Below, in pieces: positions 1 through 7,820 of a stretch of 33,932 nucleotides of DNA. This DNA is from Sphingobacteriales bacterium (lineage in GTDB: Bacteria > Bacteroidota > Bacteroidia > Chitinophagales > Chitinophagaceae). The translations under genes and the position numbers were made by a program. The notes below the pieces were generated by a model. That model worked only from the letters and a program-made list of their open reading frames with translations, was not told where the DNA came from and searched no databases. Numbering within the stretch: position 1 is the stretch's first letter; every line of letters begins with the position of its first letter. The DNA is taken from NCBI GenBank assembly GCA_027484425.1, contig JAIXSZ010000023.1, positions 1-33,932 on the forward strand, given 5' to 3'.

Positions 1-515
1 ACATAAGGACTGTAGAGTGGGTCGATGTGTTGTATTTTTTCTACACCGAATTCTAATTCGAATGGGGAATAGCCGAAACGGGAACGTGCCTCGATGAAGC
101 CGTCGATAAGGTCGGCTACGCCTTGGGCATAAGGTTTTGAGCGGTTGTCGAAAACGAATGAGCGGAACATGCGCATCATTTGTGTGACTTGGGGTAGACT
201 GACCGTTTTTTTGGTGTTGGCTATGCAGACGGTGAGCTTACGCATGATTTCCATTTCTTGCATGGTAGGTATACGTTTGCCGGGTTCGCGGGCGGCAATG
301 TTGTTTTGTAGCTCTACTAGCTGGCTGCTGAAATTGTCGGCAATGAGGGCTGGGGCTTGGTGGGTGGCTAGACGGAGGCGATCCCAAGCGTGTTGTTTGA
401 CCCAGTTGTGGATGGTGCGGGCGGTAACTCCGAGGGCGTCGGCTACTTGCTGCTGGGTGAAGGATTGGTTGACATACAAATCTAGGGCTGTTTGTTTCTG
501 TTCTGTTAGGGTCAT
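1..515 (-). CDS. Phage terminase small-subunit-like HTH protein (3' end off the left edge)
   Basis: An open frame on the minus strand starts at ATG 513-515 and stays open to the window edge, giving 171 complete codons. An in-frame TAA lies two codons upstream of that ATG, so it is the first possible start. The N-terminus (MTLTEQKQTALDLYV, then QQQVADALGVTARTIHNWVK and HAWDRLRL) has the layout of the small helix-turn-helix at the start of gpP-like terminase subunits and other phage DNA-binding proteins. The rest is a charged alpha-helical region without a motif I recognise. By analogy it would bind DNA for phage genome packaging, but a domesticated regulator is also possible because the partner gene lies outside the window. 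The two frames that overlap it on either strand are low-complexity shadows. The HTH is fairly sure; the terminase assignment is tentative. Confidence 0.6.
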   Translation of the reverse strand, partial: MTLTEQKQTALDLYVNQSFTQQQVADALGVTARTIHNWVKQHAWDRLRLATHQAPALIADNFSSQLVELQNNIAAREPGKRIPTMQEMEIMRKLTVCIANTKKTVSLPQVTQMMRMFRSFVFDNRSKPYAQGVADLIDGFIEARSRFGYSPFELEFGVEKIQHIDPLYSPY

Positions 516-785
516 GGTTTAGGATTTTTAGTGTATCAAAGTTGAGATGGGTATTTGAAACTGACAAATGTGGTGAAATTTGTATTTGATTTGCATGGTG
601 GGCTGTATGGTGCTGTGGGCTTGTGTTTGGGAGGATTTGTGGTGTGATTTTGGGGATTGAAAATTGTGGATAAGTGGTTTTATTTTCAAAAGCTTAATGC
701 GTTATTCTGTCTGAACACGATTACAAGATTTTGGGAAGGACAGGATGTGTGGGCATGATAGGCTTTTATATTTCTTGTGGTGGTA
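516..785. other. Non-coding stretch upstream of repeat A
   Basis: No convincing gene on either strand. The only structure seen is around 701-745, where short variants of a GATTACAAGATT / GGACAGGAT type sequence occur. Repeats of that style are scattered in intergenic DNA of many Bacteroidota, but there is only one imperfect copy here, so this stays a loose resemblance. Confidence 0.4.
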
Positions 786-895
786 GTTTTCGGTGGGCTG
801 CACCCACCGCTAATATATTTCGCCCCGTTGGCGCTTGGCTATGGAACGTTCGGTAGACTGTTGTGATTTCTATGTTTTGATCGCCAAAGGAAAAC
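786..895 (+). repeat. Dispersed repeat A, ~110 bp, with hairpin
   Basis: This segment and 3431-3538 align along their whole length in the same orientation. Both begin GTTTTCG, carry a strong hairpin near the start, have an A/T-rich middle with GGAAC, then GATTTCT and ATCGC, and end GGAAAAC. Here the hairpin is CGGTGGG-CTGCA-CCCACCG (791-809). The two copies bracket higBA and the beta-propeller gene. No ORF is associated with it. Confidence 0.65.
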
Positions 896-944
896 ACTCG
901 CCAAATGGGATTTGTGGACGATTGCCGGACATTCTAAAATCACT

Positions 945-952
945 TACCTTTG
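945..952 (+). promoter_or_regulatory. Promoter -7 box TACCTTTG of higBA
   Basis: An exact match to the Bacteroidota -7 consensus TAnnTTTG. A TTG at 922-924 lies 20 bases upstream of the box, where the -33 element is expected. The box ends 24 bases before ATG 977. A TTG codon at 950 that could extend the higB frame lies inside the box, which argues for the ATG as the true start. Confidence 0.6.
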
Positions 953-976
953 ACGTCAGTAACGCAAAACGATAGT

Positions 977-1258
977 ATGATTTTATCATTCGGATCAAAA
1001 GACACCGACAAAATATGGAAAGGTGAACGGGTAAGTAAATTGCCGAATGAAGTACAGGAAATAGGAAGAAGGAAACTAAGAATGTTGAATAACTCCCAAA
1101 ACATGAACGACCTTAAAATACCACCGTCAAACAGGTTAGAGAAACTGTCTGGACATTTGAGGGAATTCTATTCCATTAGGATAAATGATCAGTGGAGCAT
1201 TATTTTTAAATGGCAAAATGGAAACGCCTCAGAAGTAAGCATTGTAGATTACCATTAA
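977..1258 (+). CDS. higB: Type II toxin HigB (RelE-family mRNA interferase)
   Basis: A 93-residue protein with the full HigB/RelE-fold signature: an N-terminal ILSF strand, KGERVSKLP, a helix with RRKLRMLNNS, LKIPPSNRLEKLSG, then YSIRINDQWSIIFKW and the typical VDYH C-terminus. In this family the toxin cuts mRNA on the translating ribosome. Size and end-to-end similarity are normal for HigB. I take ATG 977 rather than the in-frame TTG at 950, which falls in the -7 promoter box. The antitoxin gene follows 11 bases downstream, in the toxin-first order that is usual for hig loci. Repression by the HigA/HigB complex at the upstream promoter is expected from the family. The pair probably stabilises this accessory segment or acts in stress or phage response, which is inference. 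Confidence 0.9.
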   Translation: MILSFGSKDTDKIWKGERVSKLPNEVQEIGRRKLRMLNNSQNMNDLKIPPSNRLEKLSGHLREFYSIRINDQWSIIFKWQNGNASEVSIVDYH

Positions 1259-1269
1259 ATTTTAACGAC

Positions 1270-1569
1270 ATGAACAACATTAAAAATATTCATCCCGGAG
1301 AAATACTAAAAGAAGAGTTTCTGGCTGAATTTGGAATTTCTGCATACAGGCTTGCGAAGGATATCGGAATACCCCAAACGAGAATATCTGAAATAATAAA
1401 GGGAGCCAGAAGAATAACTGCTGATACAGCATTACGTCTGTCTAAGTATTTTGGTAATAGCCCTAAGTTTTGGCTGGGCTTACAGGATGACTACGATATA
1501 GAGGAAGAACAGTTGGCCAAACAGACGGAATTCGGCAATATAAAGCATCATTCCGCCCATGCTGCATAA
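1270..1569 (+). CDS. higA: Type II antitoxin HigA (XRE-family HTH)
   Basis: A 99-residue antitoxin that neutralises HigB and represses the operon. It begins MNNIKNIHPGEILKEEFL, the hallmark of the HigA/VapI type, followed by the XRE helix-turn-helix (AYRLAKDIGIPQTRISEIIKG, then RRITADTALRLSKYFG). NSPKFWLGLQDDYDI is the conserved region after the HTH. The start is ATG 1270; an upstream in-frame ATG at 1210 lies inside higB and would add 20 untypical residues. The spacing to higB (11 bases) supports cotranscription. The C-terminal KHHSAHAA tail is short and variable in this family. Confidence 0.9.
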   Translation: MNNIKNIHPGEILKEEFLAEFGISAYRLAKDIGIPQTRISEIIKGARRITADTALRLSKYFGNSPKFWLGLQDDYDIEEEQLAKQTEFGNIKHHSAHAA

Positions 1570-1582
1570 GACCTGATGAGTG

Positions 1583-1616
1583 TCACAGTGACGTAAGGCA
1601 AACAAAGTCTACGCCA
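1583..1616 (+). repeat. Fragment of the intergenic element family
   Basis: Just after higA, GTGACGTAAGGC is followed by CAAAGTCTACGCCA (1603-1616). The 14-base string is identical at 9097-9110, next to element E, where it is likewise preceded by a GACGGAA-type block. I read this as a truncated end of the same element, same orientation. Nothing else is seen up to 1747. Confidence 0.4.
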
Positions 1617-1747
1617 AACACTAATTATAAATATCAATGCACACTACGCTTAGCTGGGTTTTGTCATTTGATGCCCTTTTATGTATAAATTTACACTTTC
1701 AATTGGTTGCATTTATAACTTAGATTTAGCTTTTTGTTTGGATTGCC

Positions 1748-3376
1748 ATGAAAAATATTCTTATAATAATACTCTTTTCCTTGCCCGTTATTACATATGC
1801 TCAAACATGGCAGTGGGCTAAAAGAATGCCATACGAATATGGTTCAGCGATGACGGTAGACCGATTAGGGAATGTATACGTAACAGGTCAAACTGACACC
1901 GCTATATACATTGGCTTCGATACATTTGCTAATCATGGTACGTTTGTTATAAAATACAATGCATTTGGAGATTCGATATGGAGTAAAACATTCTGGGGTG
2001 GTAATCCAAGAACAATTGCTACTGATGGGTATGGTCATATATTTGTAGGGGGAGATTATTTTGATACTGCATTGATTTGGGATGGTCATATAGTTCGAAA
2101 TGCAATTCCAATGTCGACTTGGGCTACATTTTTGGCAATGTTGGATTCACAGGGCAATTGTATTTGGATCAGGGGTGATAGCTCTACGTCAAATTGCAGT
2201 GGGTTGAAGGTAGTTGTTGATCCAAACAACAACGTCTACTTGTCAGGGGGGGCCCTAGGGGTTGTTAAATTCGGTCATGTCACCTTACCCCATTATGGCA
2301 GTAATACAAATGCGTACCTTGTCAAATATAACGTATCGGGTGACGTGCTTTGGGCCGTAAGTGGCACAAGTGGTGATGGTAGTTCGTTGGCAATTGATAA
2401 ATGGGGGAATATATACCAAGCGGGTTATTTGCCAGACAATACTATTTCGTTCGGTTCTGTTACCTGCATTGCAGAACCTCTACCTGGCGGCAATTATGGT
2501 GGGTACTTGGTACGATTTGATACAAATGGAAATGCGCTTTGGATAAGAGCCCGAAAAGATGGTTTATTATCCTGTCGATGGCATGTCGCTTTAAATGAAC
2601 AGGGAAGTGTATTTGTAGCTAGTAATTATGATACATCGTTTATACTTGGAACCGACACATTGAATGCCCTGCCTGGAAATTCCAATTTAGCATTGGTTAA
2701 GTTCGATTCTTCAGGGAATATTTTATCAGCTAAGTGTGCGGGGATAACACATTTTATTGACCCTAATGACATCTCTACCGATAAATGGGGAAACATTTAT
2801 ATTGCGGGATATGTTTCACCGGGAACTACATATGGCACAGTTCATTTCGACAGCATTTCACTCGATTGCGTACCCTACTATTTGCCCTTCTTTGTCGAAT
2901 ATAATAGGTGTGGAAGAGTTGAATTTGCAACAGTGTTGGGTAATAACATTCGGAATTTTGGAGAAATATTTAATATAATATCAGTAGATAGCAATATATA
3001 TATATTCGGAAGTTATGGTAATGATGGGATTACCGTTGGTGAACATATATTAACTAGTAATTACAGAACACATGATTGCTTTCTAGCAAAATGGAAAGGG
3101 CGTGGGGGATACCCAGATTGCTGGCCATTGGCTGTGACTGAGAAGTCTAGTTCGTATGATGTGATACTATTTCCCAATCCTACTACGTCAAATATTATTA
3201 TTAAATCAGCGATAAACATAAATAATATTATAGTTTTCAATCACTTGGGAAATAAGATATGTGGATATAACTATAGTGCAACTAATAAAGTTGAATTAGA
3301 CGTGAGTAAGTGGCTACCAGGACGATATCTCGTGCGTATTAATGACAATGTGACCAGAAGTTTTTTAAAAGACTAA
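1748..3376 (+). CDS. Secreted beta-propeller (SBBP-like) protein with T9SS sorting domain
   Basis: A 542-residue exported protein. Residues 1-19 form a signal peptide (MKNILIIILFSLPVITYAQ). The body has at least six repeats of the type DxxGNxYVxG: VDRLGNVYVTGQ, TDGYGHIFVGGD, VDPNNNVYLSGG, IDKWGNIYQAGY, NEQGSVFVASN and TDKWGNIYIAGY. These are typical of SBBP/beta-propeller secreted proteins. The last ~75 residues are a T9SS type A sorting domain (VILFPNPTTSNIIIKS through LPGRYLVRINDN), so the product should cross the outer membrane by type IX secretion and be released or anchored. No catalytic site is visible; binding of a surface ligand or adhesion is a guess. It is a single gene on its strand, flanked by the repeat pair A/B, and I find no exact TAnnTTTG box upstream. 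Confidence 0.85.
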   Translation: MKNILIIILFSLPVITYAQTWQWAKRMPYEYGSAMTVDRLGNVYVTGQTDTAIYIGFDTFANHGTFVIKYNAFGDSIWSKTFWGGNPRTIATDGYGHIFVGGDYFDTALIWDGHIVRNAIPMSTWATFLAMLDSQGNCIWIRGDSSTSNCSGLKVVVDPNNNVYLSGGALGVVKFGHVTLPHYGSNTNAYLVKYNVSGDVLWAVSGTSGDGSSLAIDKWGNIYQAGYLPDNTISFGSVTCIAEPLPGGNYGGYLVRFDTNGNALWIRARKDGLLSCRWHVALNEQGSVFVASNYDTSFILGTDTLNALPGNSNLALVKFDSSGNILSAKCAGITHFIDPNDISTDKWGNIYIAGYVSPGTTYGTVHFDSISLDCVPYYLPFFVEYNRCGRVEFATVLGNNIRNFGEIFNIISVDSNIYIFGSYGNDGITVGEHILTSNYRTHDCFLAKWKGRGGYPDCWPLAVTEKSSSYDVILFPNPTTSNIIIKSAININNIIVFNHLGNKICGYNYSATNKVELDVSKWLPGRYLVRINDNVTRSFLKD

Positions 3377-3430
3377 AGTTTTACTTGCCAATTTATAATT
3401 TGCTTTCAAAATATACACTTACACAACTTT

Positions 3431-3538
3431 GTTTTCGATGGGCTACGCCCACTCCTATTATATTGCACACCTTTGGGTCTTTTTAAGGAACTTTTGGTAA
3501 ACGGCTACGATTTCTTGTTATAATCGCTAGTGGAAAAC
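3431..3538 (+). repeat. Dispersed repeat B, partner of repeat A
   Basis: Same orientation and layout as 786-895: GTTTTCG, then hairpin TGGGC-TAC-GCCCA, an A/T-rich middle with GGAAC, GATTTCT, ATCGC and GGAAAAC at the end. The stems of the two copies differ in sequence but both remain paired, so the structure seems conserved more than the bases. Confidence 0.6.
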
Positions 3539-3556
3539 AGTGGAATAAATGTAGAC

Positions 3557-3575
3557 ACCAGTGAAAAACACTGGT
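3557..3575. repeat. Perfect hairpin ACCAGTG-AAAAA-CACTGGT
   Basis: A 7-bp perfect stem with an A5 loop, 18 bases after repeat B. No T-run follows on either strand, so it is not a convincing terminator. The rest of 3576-3894 holds no gene I trust. A partial copy of the TTGGTCTTGTTTTCTG block of the D/E/F element (read on the minus strand) lies at about 3709-3728. Confidence 0.5.
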
Positions 3576-3894
3576 CCCAAATTTATGTTTGAATACTTGC
3601 GCCAAATTGGGCGGAAACGATTGTCAAAGATGAGTATTGCAGAAACAGACGTTAAACTTCTTTTTCAAAAATTCCCATTATCATCAACTCATCCGATGGT
3701 TATACAGCAGAAAACAAGACCAACAACTGCACAACATGATTTAATTATCATAAGAAACTATGCCTTATATTTGTAAAATAGGATACGACGCCTACTATTT
3801 TGGTTGTGACAACACTTGTTCAGCTGAAAGTGCTTTTTCAGAATCTGGCTTTCTGGGCTTGCCATTAACATAACTCCACTAACATTTATACCTT

Positions 3895-4617
3895 ATGTCT
3901 AAGATAATGCAAGTCTCCACCCGCCTTTGGCAAATTGAAATAGGGATAGTAAATGTATACCTGATCAAAACTAATGATGGATTGGTATTGGTTGATGCTG
4001 CATGGCCCAATAAAACGGACGCTATAATGGAGGGCGTGCGACAAACTGGTCATGACCCAGCAGATATCAAGCATTTATTGCTCACTCACGGTCATGTTGA
4101 CCACGCGGGTAGTGCTGCGGAGATAAGCAGGCGTACGGGAGCTAAGGTGTACGTTCATACTGCCGACCTTGCCTTAACTGCCAAAGGAGAAGCTGGATAC
4201 GATGGAATTACGGTGACGCCAGGCATTATTCCGAGACTCGTCTATCGATTGGTAATTGTACCAGGAGGCACGACCTACGAATCTTTTCCTGTTGAAAGAA
4301 CCATTGGAGACGGGGAAAAACTTCCATTTGCCAATGATATAGAAGTTATTCATACACCAGGGCATTGTGCTGGTCATGTATCATTTTTACTGCCCCAAGA
4401 TGGAATATTAATAGCAGGTGATATCTGCTCGAACGTCATGGGATTGAGCTATGCTACCATTAATGAGGATAGGGCTTTGGCACGAGCCTCTATTATGAAA
4501 GTGGCAGATTTTCCCTTTGAGCAAGCTGTTTTTGGGCACGGAAACCCATTGAAAAAGCGGGCTAATGTGCTGCTAAAAGAAAAGTTTGCAGCTGCCAAGC
4601 TGAGTAATTTGGAATAA
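3895..4617 (+). CDS. MBL-fold (metallo-beta-lactamase superfamily) hydrolase
   Basis: A 240-residue cytoplasmic protein with a complete di-zinc site: THGHVDH at 64-70, HTPGH at 153-157, the bridging Asp in IAGD (176) and a late His in FGHG (215). This set fits the glyoxalase II / quorum-quenching lactonase / general MBL hydrolase group, and length is normal. Substrate cannot be told from sequence; a thioester or lactone hydrolase is likely from the family. No signal peptide, so it should not be a classic secreted beta-lactamase. It stands alone on the plus strand. No exact TAnnTTTG box is seen upstream, and a hairpin (GCCGGT/ACCGGC, about 4627-4643) follows the stop. Confidence 0.85.
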   Translation: MSKIMQVSTRLWQIEIGIVNVYLIKTNDGLVLVDAAWPNKTDAIMEGVRQTGHDPADIKHLLLTHGHVDHAGSAAEISRRTGAKVYVHTADLALTAKGEAGYDGITVTPGIIPRLVYRLVIVPGGTTYESFPVERTIGDGEKLPFANDIEVIHTPGHCAGHVSFLLPQDGILIAGDICSNVMGLSYATINEDRALARASIMKVADFPFEQAVFGHGNPLKKRANVLLKEKFAAAKLSNLE

Positions 4618-4682
4618 TTTACAACGCCGGTCGGAAACCGGCTACCGTGCATGCCGTAGGTACAACCGACGCCAAACTGGAG

Positions 4683-4797
4683 GACAAAACTTCGAGCCAG
4701 ATATGGGATTTGTTTTATGGGTTCTGTCGGCTGAAGTCGACGTTGGTACCCTGATTGCCGGCGGGTCCCTAAAGGAGGAGACCCGCTTAGGACGGAA
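4683..4797 (+). repeat. Oriented intergenic element, copy C (115 bp)
   Basis: Bounded by GACAAAACTTCGAGCC on the left and GACGGAA on the right. Inside are GGCTGAAGTCGACGTTGGTA and the hairpin GCGGGTC...GACCCGC (4770-4786). It aligns over its full length with copy I at 11334-11448, which is also 115 bp. It lies downstream of the SDR gene when read on the minus strand. A second, partial GGCGGGTC block follows at about 4861, and a CGGAAACC(A/G)GCTACCG string occurs at both ends of the 4618-5128 gap. Confidence 0.65.
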
Positions 4798-5051
4798 CAA
4801 TGCCCATTTGCTTTGCAATTAAGATAGTGTGTCCCTGAAAAAGAGAACCGCCAGTACAGAGGCGGGTCTATTATAGAAAAAACGGGAATGCCGGCGGGGA
4901 GGAAGCCTGCCAGTTTGCATGCCGGAAACCAGCTACCGCGTCCACCGATAGCCATCGAGGTATGTACAACCTACACCGAACATTGGGGTAGTAGTTTCAT
5001 CGAGCTGCATCAATATGAAGCCGTTCGGGAGAACGGGTTTTATTAGTAGTA

Positions 5052-5075
5052 CCGGATGCCCTTCGGAACATCCGG
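5052..5075. repeat. Hairpin repeat CCGGATG...CATCCGG
   Basis: A 7-bp stem around CCCTTCGGAA. The same hairpin, with a 10-bp stem and loop CCCTGCGGAA, recurs at 10241-10270. It sits in the 3' gap of the SDR operon; no T-tract follows. Confidence 0.55.
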
Positions 5076-5128
5076 CACAACGGGCGGGTGACTGACACCA
5101 TAAAAGATAGTGACTTTATTTTTCCAAA

Positions 5129-5959
5129 TTAATAAACCACGCTTTCCGCTATCTCCTTAAAATTGTCAATATCTTTTTGTACACTTTCTAATTTAGAAGT
5201 TAAAGACGCTATCGCAATCTTTCCTAGTGGCAATCGCATCGGAGGTACATCAAGTTTAGTAATTCTGATTATTGCGTCCGCTGCTTTTATCGGGTCTCCC
5301 TCTTGTTTGCCATCAACTTGCCTCATGCGATCTCTAAACGTACCGGCAGTCGCATTATAGTCGTCTATTATTCTTGTAGCTTGCTGGAAAGAACTGCCTG
5401 CAAAGTTTGTCCTGAATGGCCCAGGCTCCACGATAGTCACATTAATTCCCAATGGAGCAACCTCCATCGCCAATGCCTCGCTAAAGCCTTCTACAGCAAA
5501 TTTGCTTGCATTGTAAATGCCAAACCCGGGAAAAGCTTTGAAACCACCATGAGATGAAATCTGTATAATATGGCCGTTTTTTTGCTGCCTGAAAAGCGGT
5601 AAAAAAGTTTGTGTTAGCAGTAAAGTGCCAAAGAAGTTAGCCTCGAATATTTGTCTTGTTTCTGTATGGCTTGTTTCTTCAATAGCACCTGCAAAACCAA
5701 AGCCCGCATTATTTACCAGAACATCAACTTTGCCAAATTTGTCTGTAATTTGTTTAAAAGCTAATTCGATTTCAGCGGATTTAGTAATATCTAACACTAA
5801 AGCAAACGCCTCATACTTATGTTGGTTATTAAATTTGTCTGCCTCTATCTGACTACGAAAGGTACCAATTACAAAATCTCCCCTTTCAATTACAGTTTGG
5901 GCAAGTGCTTTACCCAAACCACTTGAAATGCCTGTGATAAACCAAATTTTCTGTGTCAT
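5129..5959 (-). CDS. Short-chain dehydrogenase/reductase (SDR family)
   Basis: A 276-residue NAD(P)-dependent oxidoreductase. The Rossmann glycine motif TGISSGLG is at 9-16, NNAG at 83-86, the catalytic Ser in ISSHGG near 135, and Tyr149/Lys153 in YNASK. This is the complete classical SDR active site. Length and a C-terminus rich in charged helices match the group often called 'SDR family NAD(P)-dependent oxidoreductase, short-chain alcohol dehydrogenase-like'. The substrate is unknown. It is the last gene of a minus-strand operon: the YceI gene ends only 2 bases upstream, and the AraC regulator precedes that. The AraC protein is therefore the likely controller. Confidence 0.9.
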   Translation of the reverse strand: MTQKIWFITGISSGLGKALAQTVIERGDFVIGTFRSQIEADKFNNQHKYEAFALVLDITKSAEIELAFKQITDKFGKVDVLVNNAGFGFAGAIEETSHTETRQIFEANFFGTLLLTQTFLPLFRQQKNGHIIQISSHGGFKAFPGFGIYNASKFAVEGFSEALAMEVAPLGINVTIVEPGPFRTNFAGSSFQQATRIIDDYNATAGTFRDRMRQVDGKQEGDPIKAADAIIRITKLDVPPMRLPLGKIAIASLTSKLESVQKDIDNFKEIAESVVY

Positions 5960-5961
5960 AA

Positions 5962-6504
5962 TTAAGCAGTTTTTAAAAGTTGAACAGGAATGTTGATTTT
6001 TACTTTGTCTGAAACTGCTAAATTTCCTGTGCCAAGCAAAACATTAAACTTCAATCCAAAGTCTTGCCTATTTATGCTGCCCGAAATAAAGAAACCTGCT
6101 TTTGTGTTACCAAAAGGGTCTTTGGGTACAACACCTGCAAACTCCAAATCAAAAACTACTGGTTTTGTAACATCACGAATAGTTAAGTTGCCGTGCATTT
6201 TGTATTCGTTGACAGTTGCGGTTTTTTCTAATGTAGTGCTTTCAAATTTCATTTCTGGAAACTTTTCAGCATTAAAAAAATCGTCCGCTTTTAGATGCGT
6301 ATCTCTTTGAACATCGTTGGTATCTATGCTATCTATTTGCACGGTTACACTTACTTCCAAATCAGAAAAATCTTCTTTTTCACTTTTTACAATTCCTATG
6401 TAATTTCTAAAAAAACCATCGGTTTCAGAAATTCCGAAATGCCTAACACTAAAACCTACTTTTGTGTGGCTTGGGTCTAAAACCCATTTTGCTGTTTCTT
6501 GCAT
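5962..6504 (-). CDS. YceI-family lipid/isoprenoid-binding protein
   Basis: A 180-residue YceI-like domain protein: WVLDPSHTKVGFSVRH at the start, VTVQIDSIDTNDVQRDTHLKADDFF in the middle, FESTTLEKT, GNLTIRDVTKPVVFD and FGLKFN near the end. YceI proteins fold as a lipocalin-like barrel that binds long isoprenoids or amphiphiles. The start is set at ATG 6502-6504, where the family alignment begins; an upstream ATG at 6564 would add 20 untypical residues. Unlike most YceI proteins it has no signal peptide, so it should stay in the cytoplasm. It is translated just ahead of the SDR gene (2-base gap), which suggests the two work on the same hydrophobic substrate; this is inference. Confidence 0.88.
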   Translation of the reverse strand: MQETAKWVLDPSHTKVGFSVRHFGISETDGFFRNYIGIVKSEKEDFSDLEVSVTVQIDSIDTNDVQRDTHLKADDFFNAEKFPEMKFESTTLEKTATVNEYKMHGNLTIRDVTKPVVFDLEFAGVVPKDPFGNTKAGFFISGSINRQDFGLKFNVLLGTGNLAVSDKVKINIPVQLLKTA

Positions 6505-6585
6505 TGTCTTATATTTTAATTTTCTTTTGTCATTATTGACAATGCAAAATTGATATAAAAACAAGCCTTGCTGTTATAACAGAAG

Positions 6586-7470
6586 CTACCTTATTCGGTA
6601 CTTTTCGGACATTTCATTTTTAAATGCTGCTGGTGTTTTGTCGGTTTCTGCTTTGAATATTTTTGAGAAGTAAGAACTGTCAAAATAGTTTAATTGTGTA
6701 GCAATTTCAGTAACTGAAAAGTCGGTAAAAGTTAATAACCGTTTGGCTTCTAAAATGCTTCTTGCCCTGATGACTTCACTTGCAGTTTTGCCAGTTACGT
6801 TTTTAGTAATGAGGTTTAAATGGTGTGTAGTAATGTGTAATTGCTCTGAAAAAAATGATGTGGTCTTATTTTCGGTAAAATGCTTGTCCAACAAAGCTTT
6901 GAACTGTTTGAAGATAATAAGATATTTTTTCGAAACTGGCTTTTCTGTTTCTGTGTCAATGCAACGCTGAACTTGTGCTAATAAAATATGTAAGTAGGAT
7001 TGAGTTATAGTTTGGCTTTTGTCTTTACGTTTTTGTTCGTTGGCAATCAGGTCAATCGTTTGCTTGATGTCTAAAAAATTCTTCTTGTCTAATTTGATAC
7101 AAGGGTTTGCATAAAAGTTGTCTAAAAAACTCAATTCAAAAAGTTTGTCTTTATTATTATGGTTTAGCAAAAAGAAGTCTTCTGTAAAAAGAATTGTACC
7201 ACCTTTTAATGGTTTCCATTCTTCAAACTGATGCACTTGGTTGGGTGAAATGAAAAATAAGCTGTTGGGTAAAACTTCGTATTCCTTATAGTCAATGATT
7301 TGTTTGCTGATGCCTTTTTCAGTCCAAAGAATTTCGTAGAAAGTGTGTTTATGAATGTCGTCGACGTCAGGCTCTTCCATTTTGTCAAACTGCATTATTT
7401 CAAATTCTGTTTGACTTGTTGGCTGATTGATAAAATGTCCAATCGAATATAACGGAAACAATTCCTTCAT
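6586..7470 (-). CDS. AraC-family transcriptional regulator
   Basis: A 294-residue regulator. The N-terminal part is a cupin-like sensor (DIHKHTFYEILWTEKG, NSLFFISPNQVHQFEEW). The C-terminal ~100 residues are the double HTH of AraC/XylS proteins: LHITTHHLNLITKNVTGKTA, then FSVTEIATQLNYFDSSYFSK and KAETDKTPAAFKNEM. It is the first gene of the unit AraC/YceI/SDR; 81 bases separate it from the YceI start. Autoregulation and control of the two downstream genes are likely from position. The effector is unknown. A sequence close to the -7 consensus (CAAAGGTC on the plus strand) sits just upstream of the ATG but misses the final TA. Confidence 0.9.
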   Translation of the reverse strand: MKELFPLYSIGHFINQPTSQTEFEIMQFDKMEEPDVDDIHKHTFYEILWTEKGISKQIIDYKEYEVLPNSLFFISPNQVHQFEEWKPLKGGTILFTEDFFLLNHNNKDKLFELSFLDNFYANPCIKLDKKNFLDIKQTIDLIANEQKRKDKSQTITQSYLHILLAQVQRCIDTETEKPVSKKYLIIFKQFKALLDKHFTENKTTSFFSEQLHITTHHLNLITKNVTGKTASEVIRARSILEAKRLLTFTDFSVTEIATQLNYFDSSYFSKIFKAETDKTPAAFKNEMSEKYRIR

Positions 7471-7609
7471 TTGCCAAAGGTCTTAATTTTTGTTTTTTGT
7501 GGACTGTTCCCATAAAAAAAAATAGCACGACGATAGAATATCAGACGTAGGTAGTAAGTTCAATCTCCAAATTTTTGAAGTAAGAGCGGGAAACGAAATC
7601 TGGAGTTGA

Positions 7610-7655
7610 AAATCGACTAAGGTCCACTCAATATTGTGTGGACTTTAGTCGATTT
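7610..7655. repeat. 46-bp near-perfect palindrome
   Basis: Arms 7610-7627 and 7638-7655 pair over 18 positions with one G-T wobble. The 10-base centre itself contains CAATATTG, a further palindrome, so almost the whole 46 bp is self-complementary. It lies between the 5' end of the AraC gene and element D, about 165 bp beyond the stop of the 334-residue lipoprotein gene. No T-run follows on either strand. It may be a bidirectional transcript end, or an operator upstream of the AraC gene. Confidence 0.7.
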
Positions 7656-7717
7656 CTAGCATTAAAGTGTAATAGTAAGTAACTATTAGCATCTTAAAGC
7701 ATTTTGTGCCCCTAACT

Positions 7718-7811
7718 GACAAAACCTCGAACCAGAAAAGGGAGTACTTCATGAACTGTATCTTTCCGGCTCGGGGCTTTTAGCCAGAAAATAAGACCAA
7801 AAGCGACGGAA
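7718..7811 (+). repeat. Oriented intergenic element, copy D (94 bp)
   Basis: Bounded by GACAAAACCTCGAACC and GACGGAA. Read on the minus strand it runs TTCCGTCGCTTTTGGTCTTA, hairpin GGCT...AGCC, AGATACAGTTCA, an A/T-rich stretch, and GGTTCGAGGTTTTGTC. It matches copy E block by block but with a different stem sequence. It begins 10 bases past the stop of the adjacent lipoprotein gene. Confidence 0.65.
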
Positions 7812-7820
7812 AGTGAACAT

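Noticed and set aside
145..567. Two frames, 145-522 plus and 238-567 minus
   Set aside because: Low-complexity proteins (Trp/Arg-rich; Pro/His/Ser-rich) overlapping the better HTH frame that runs off the left edge.
3561..3776. 71-codon plus frame
   Set aside because: Covers a hairpin and a fragment of the repeat family, no family pattern and no promoter.
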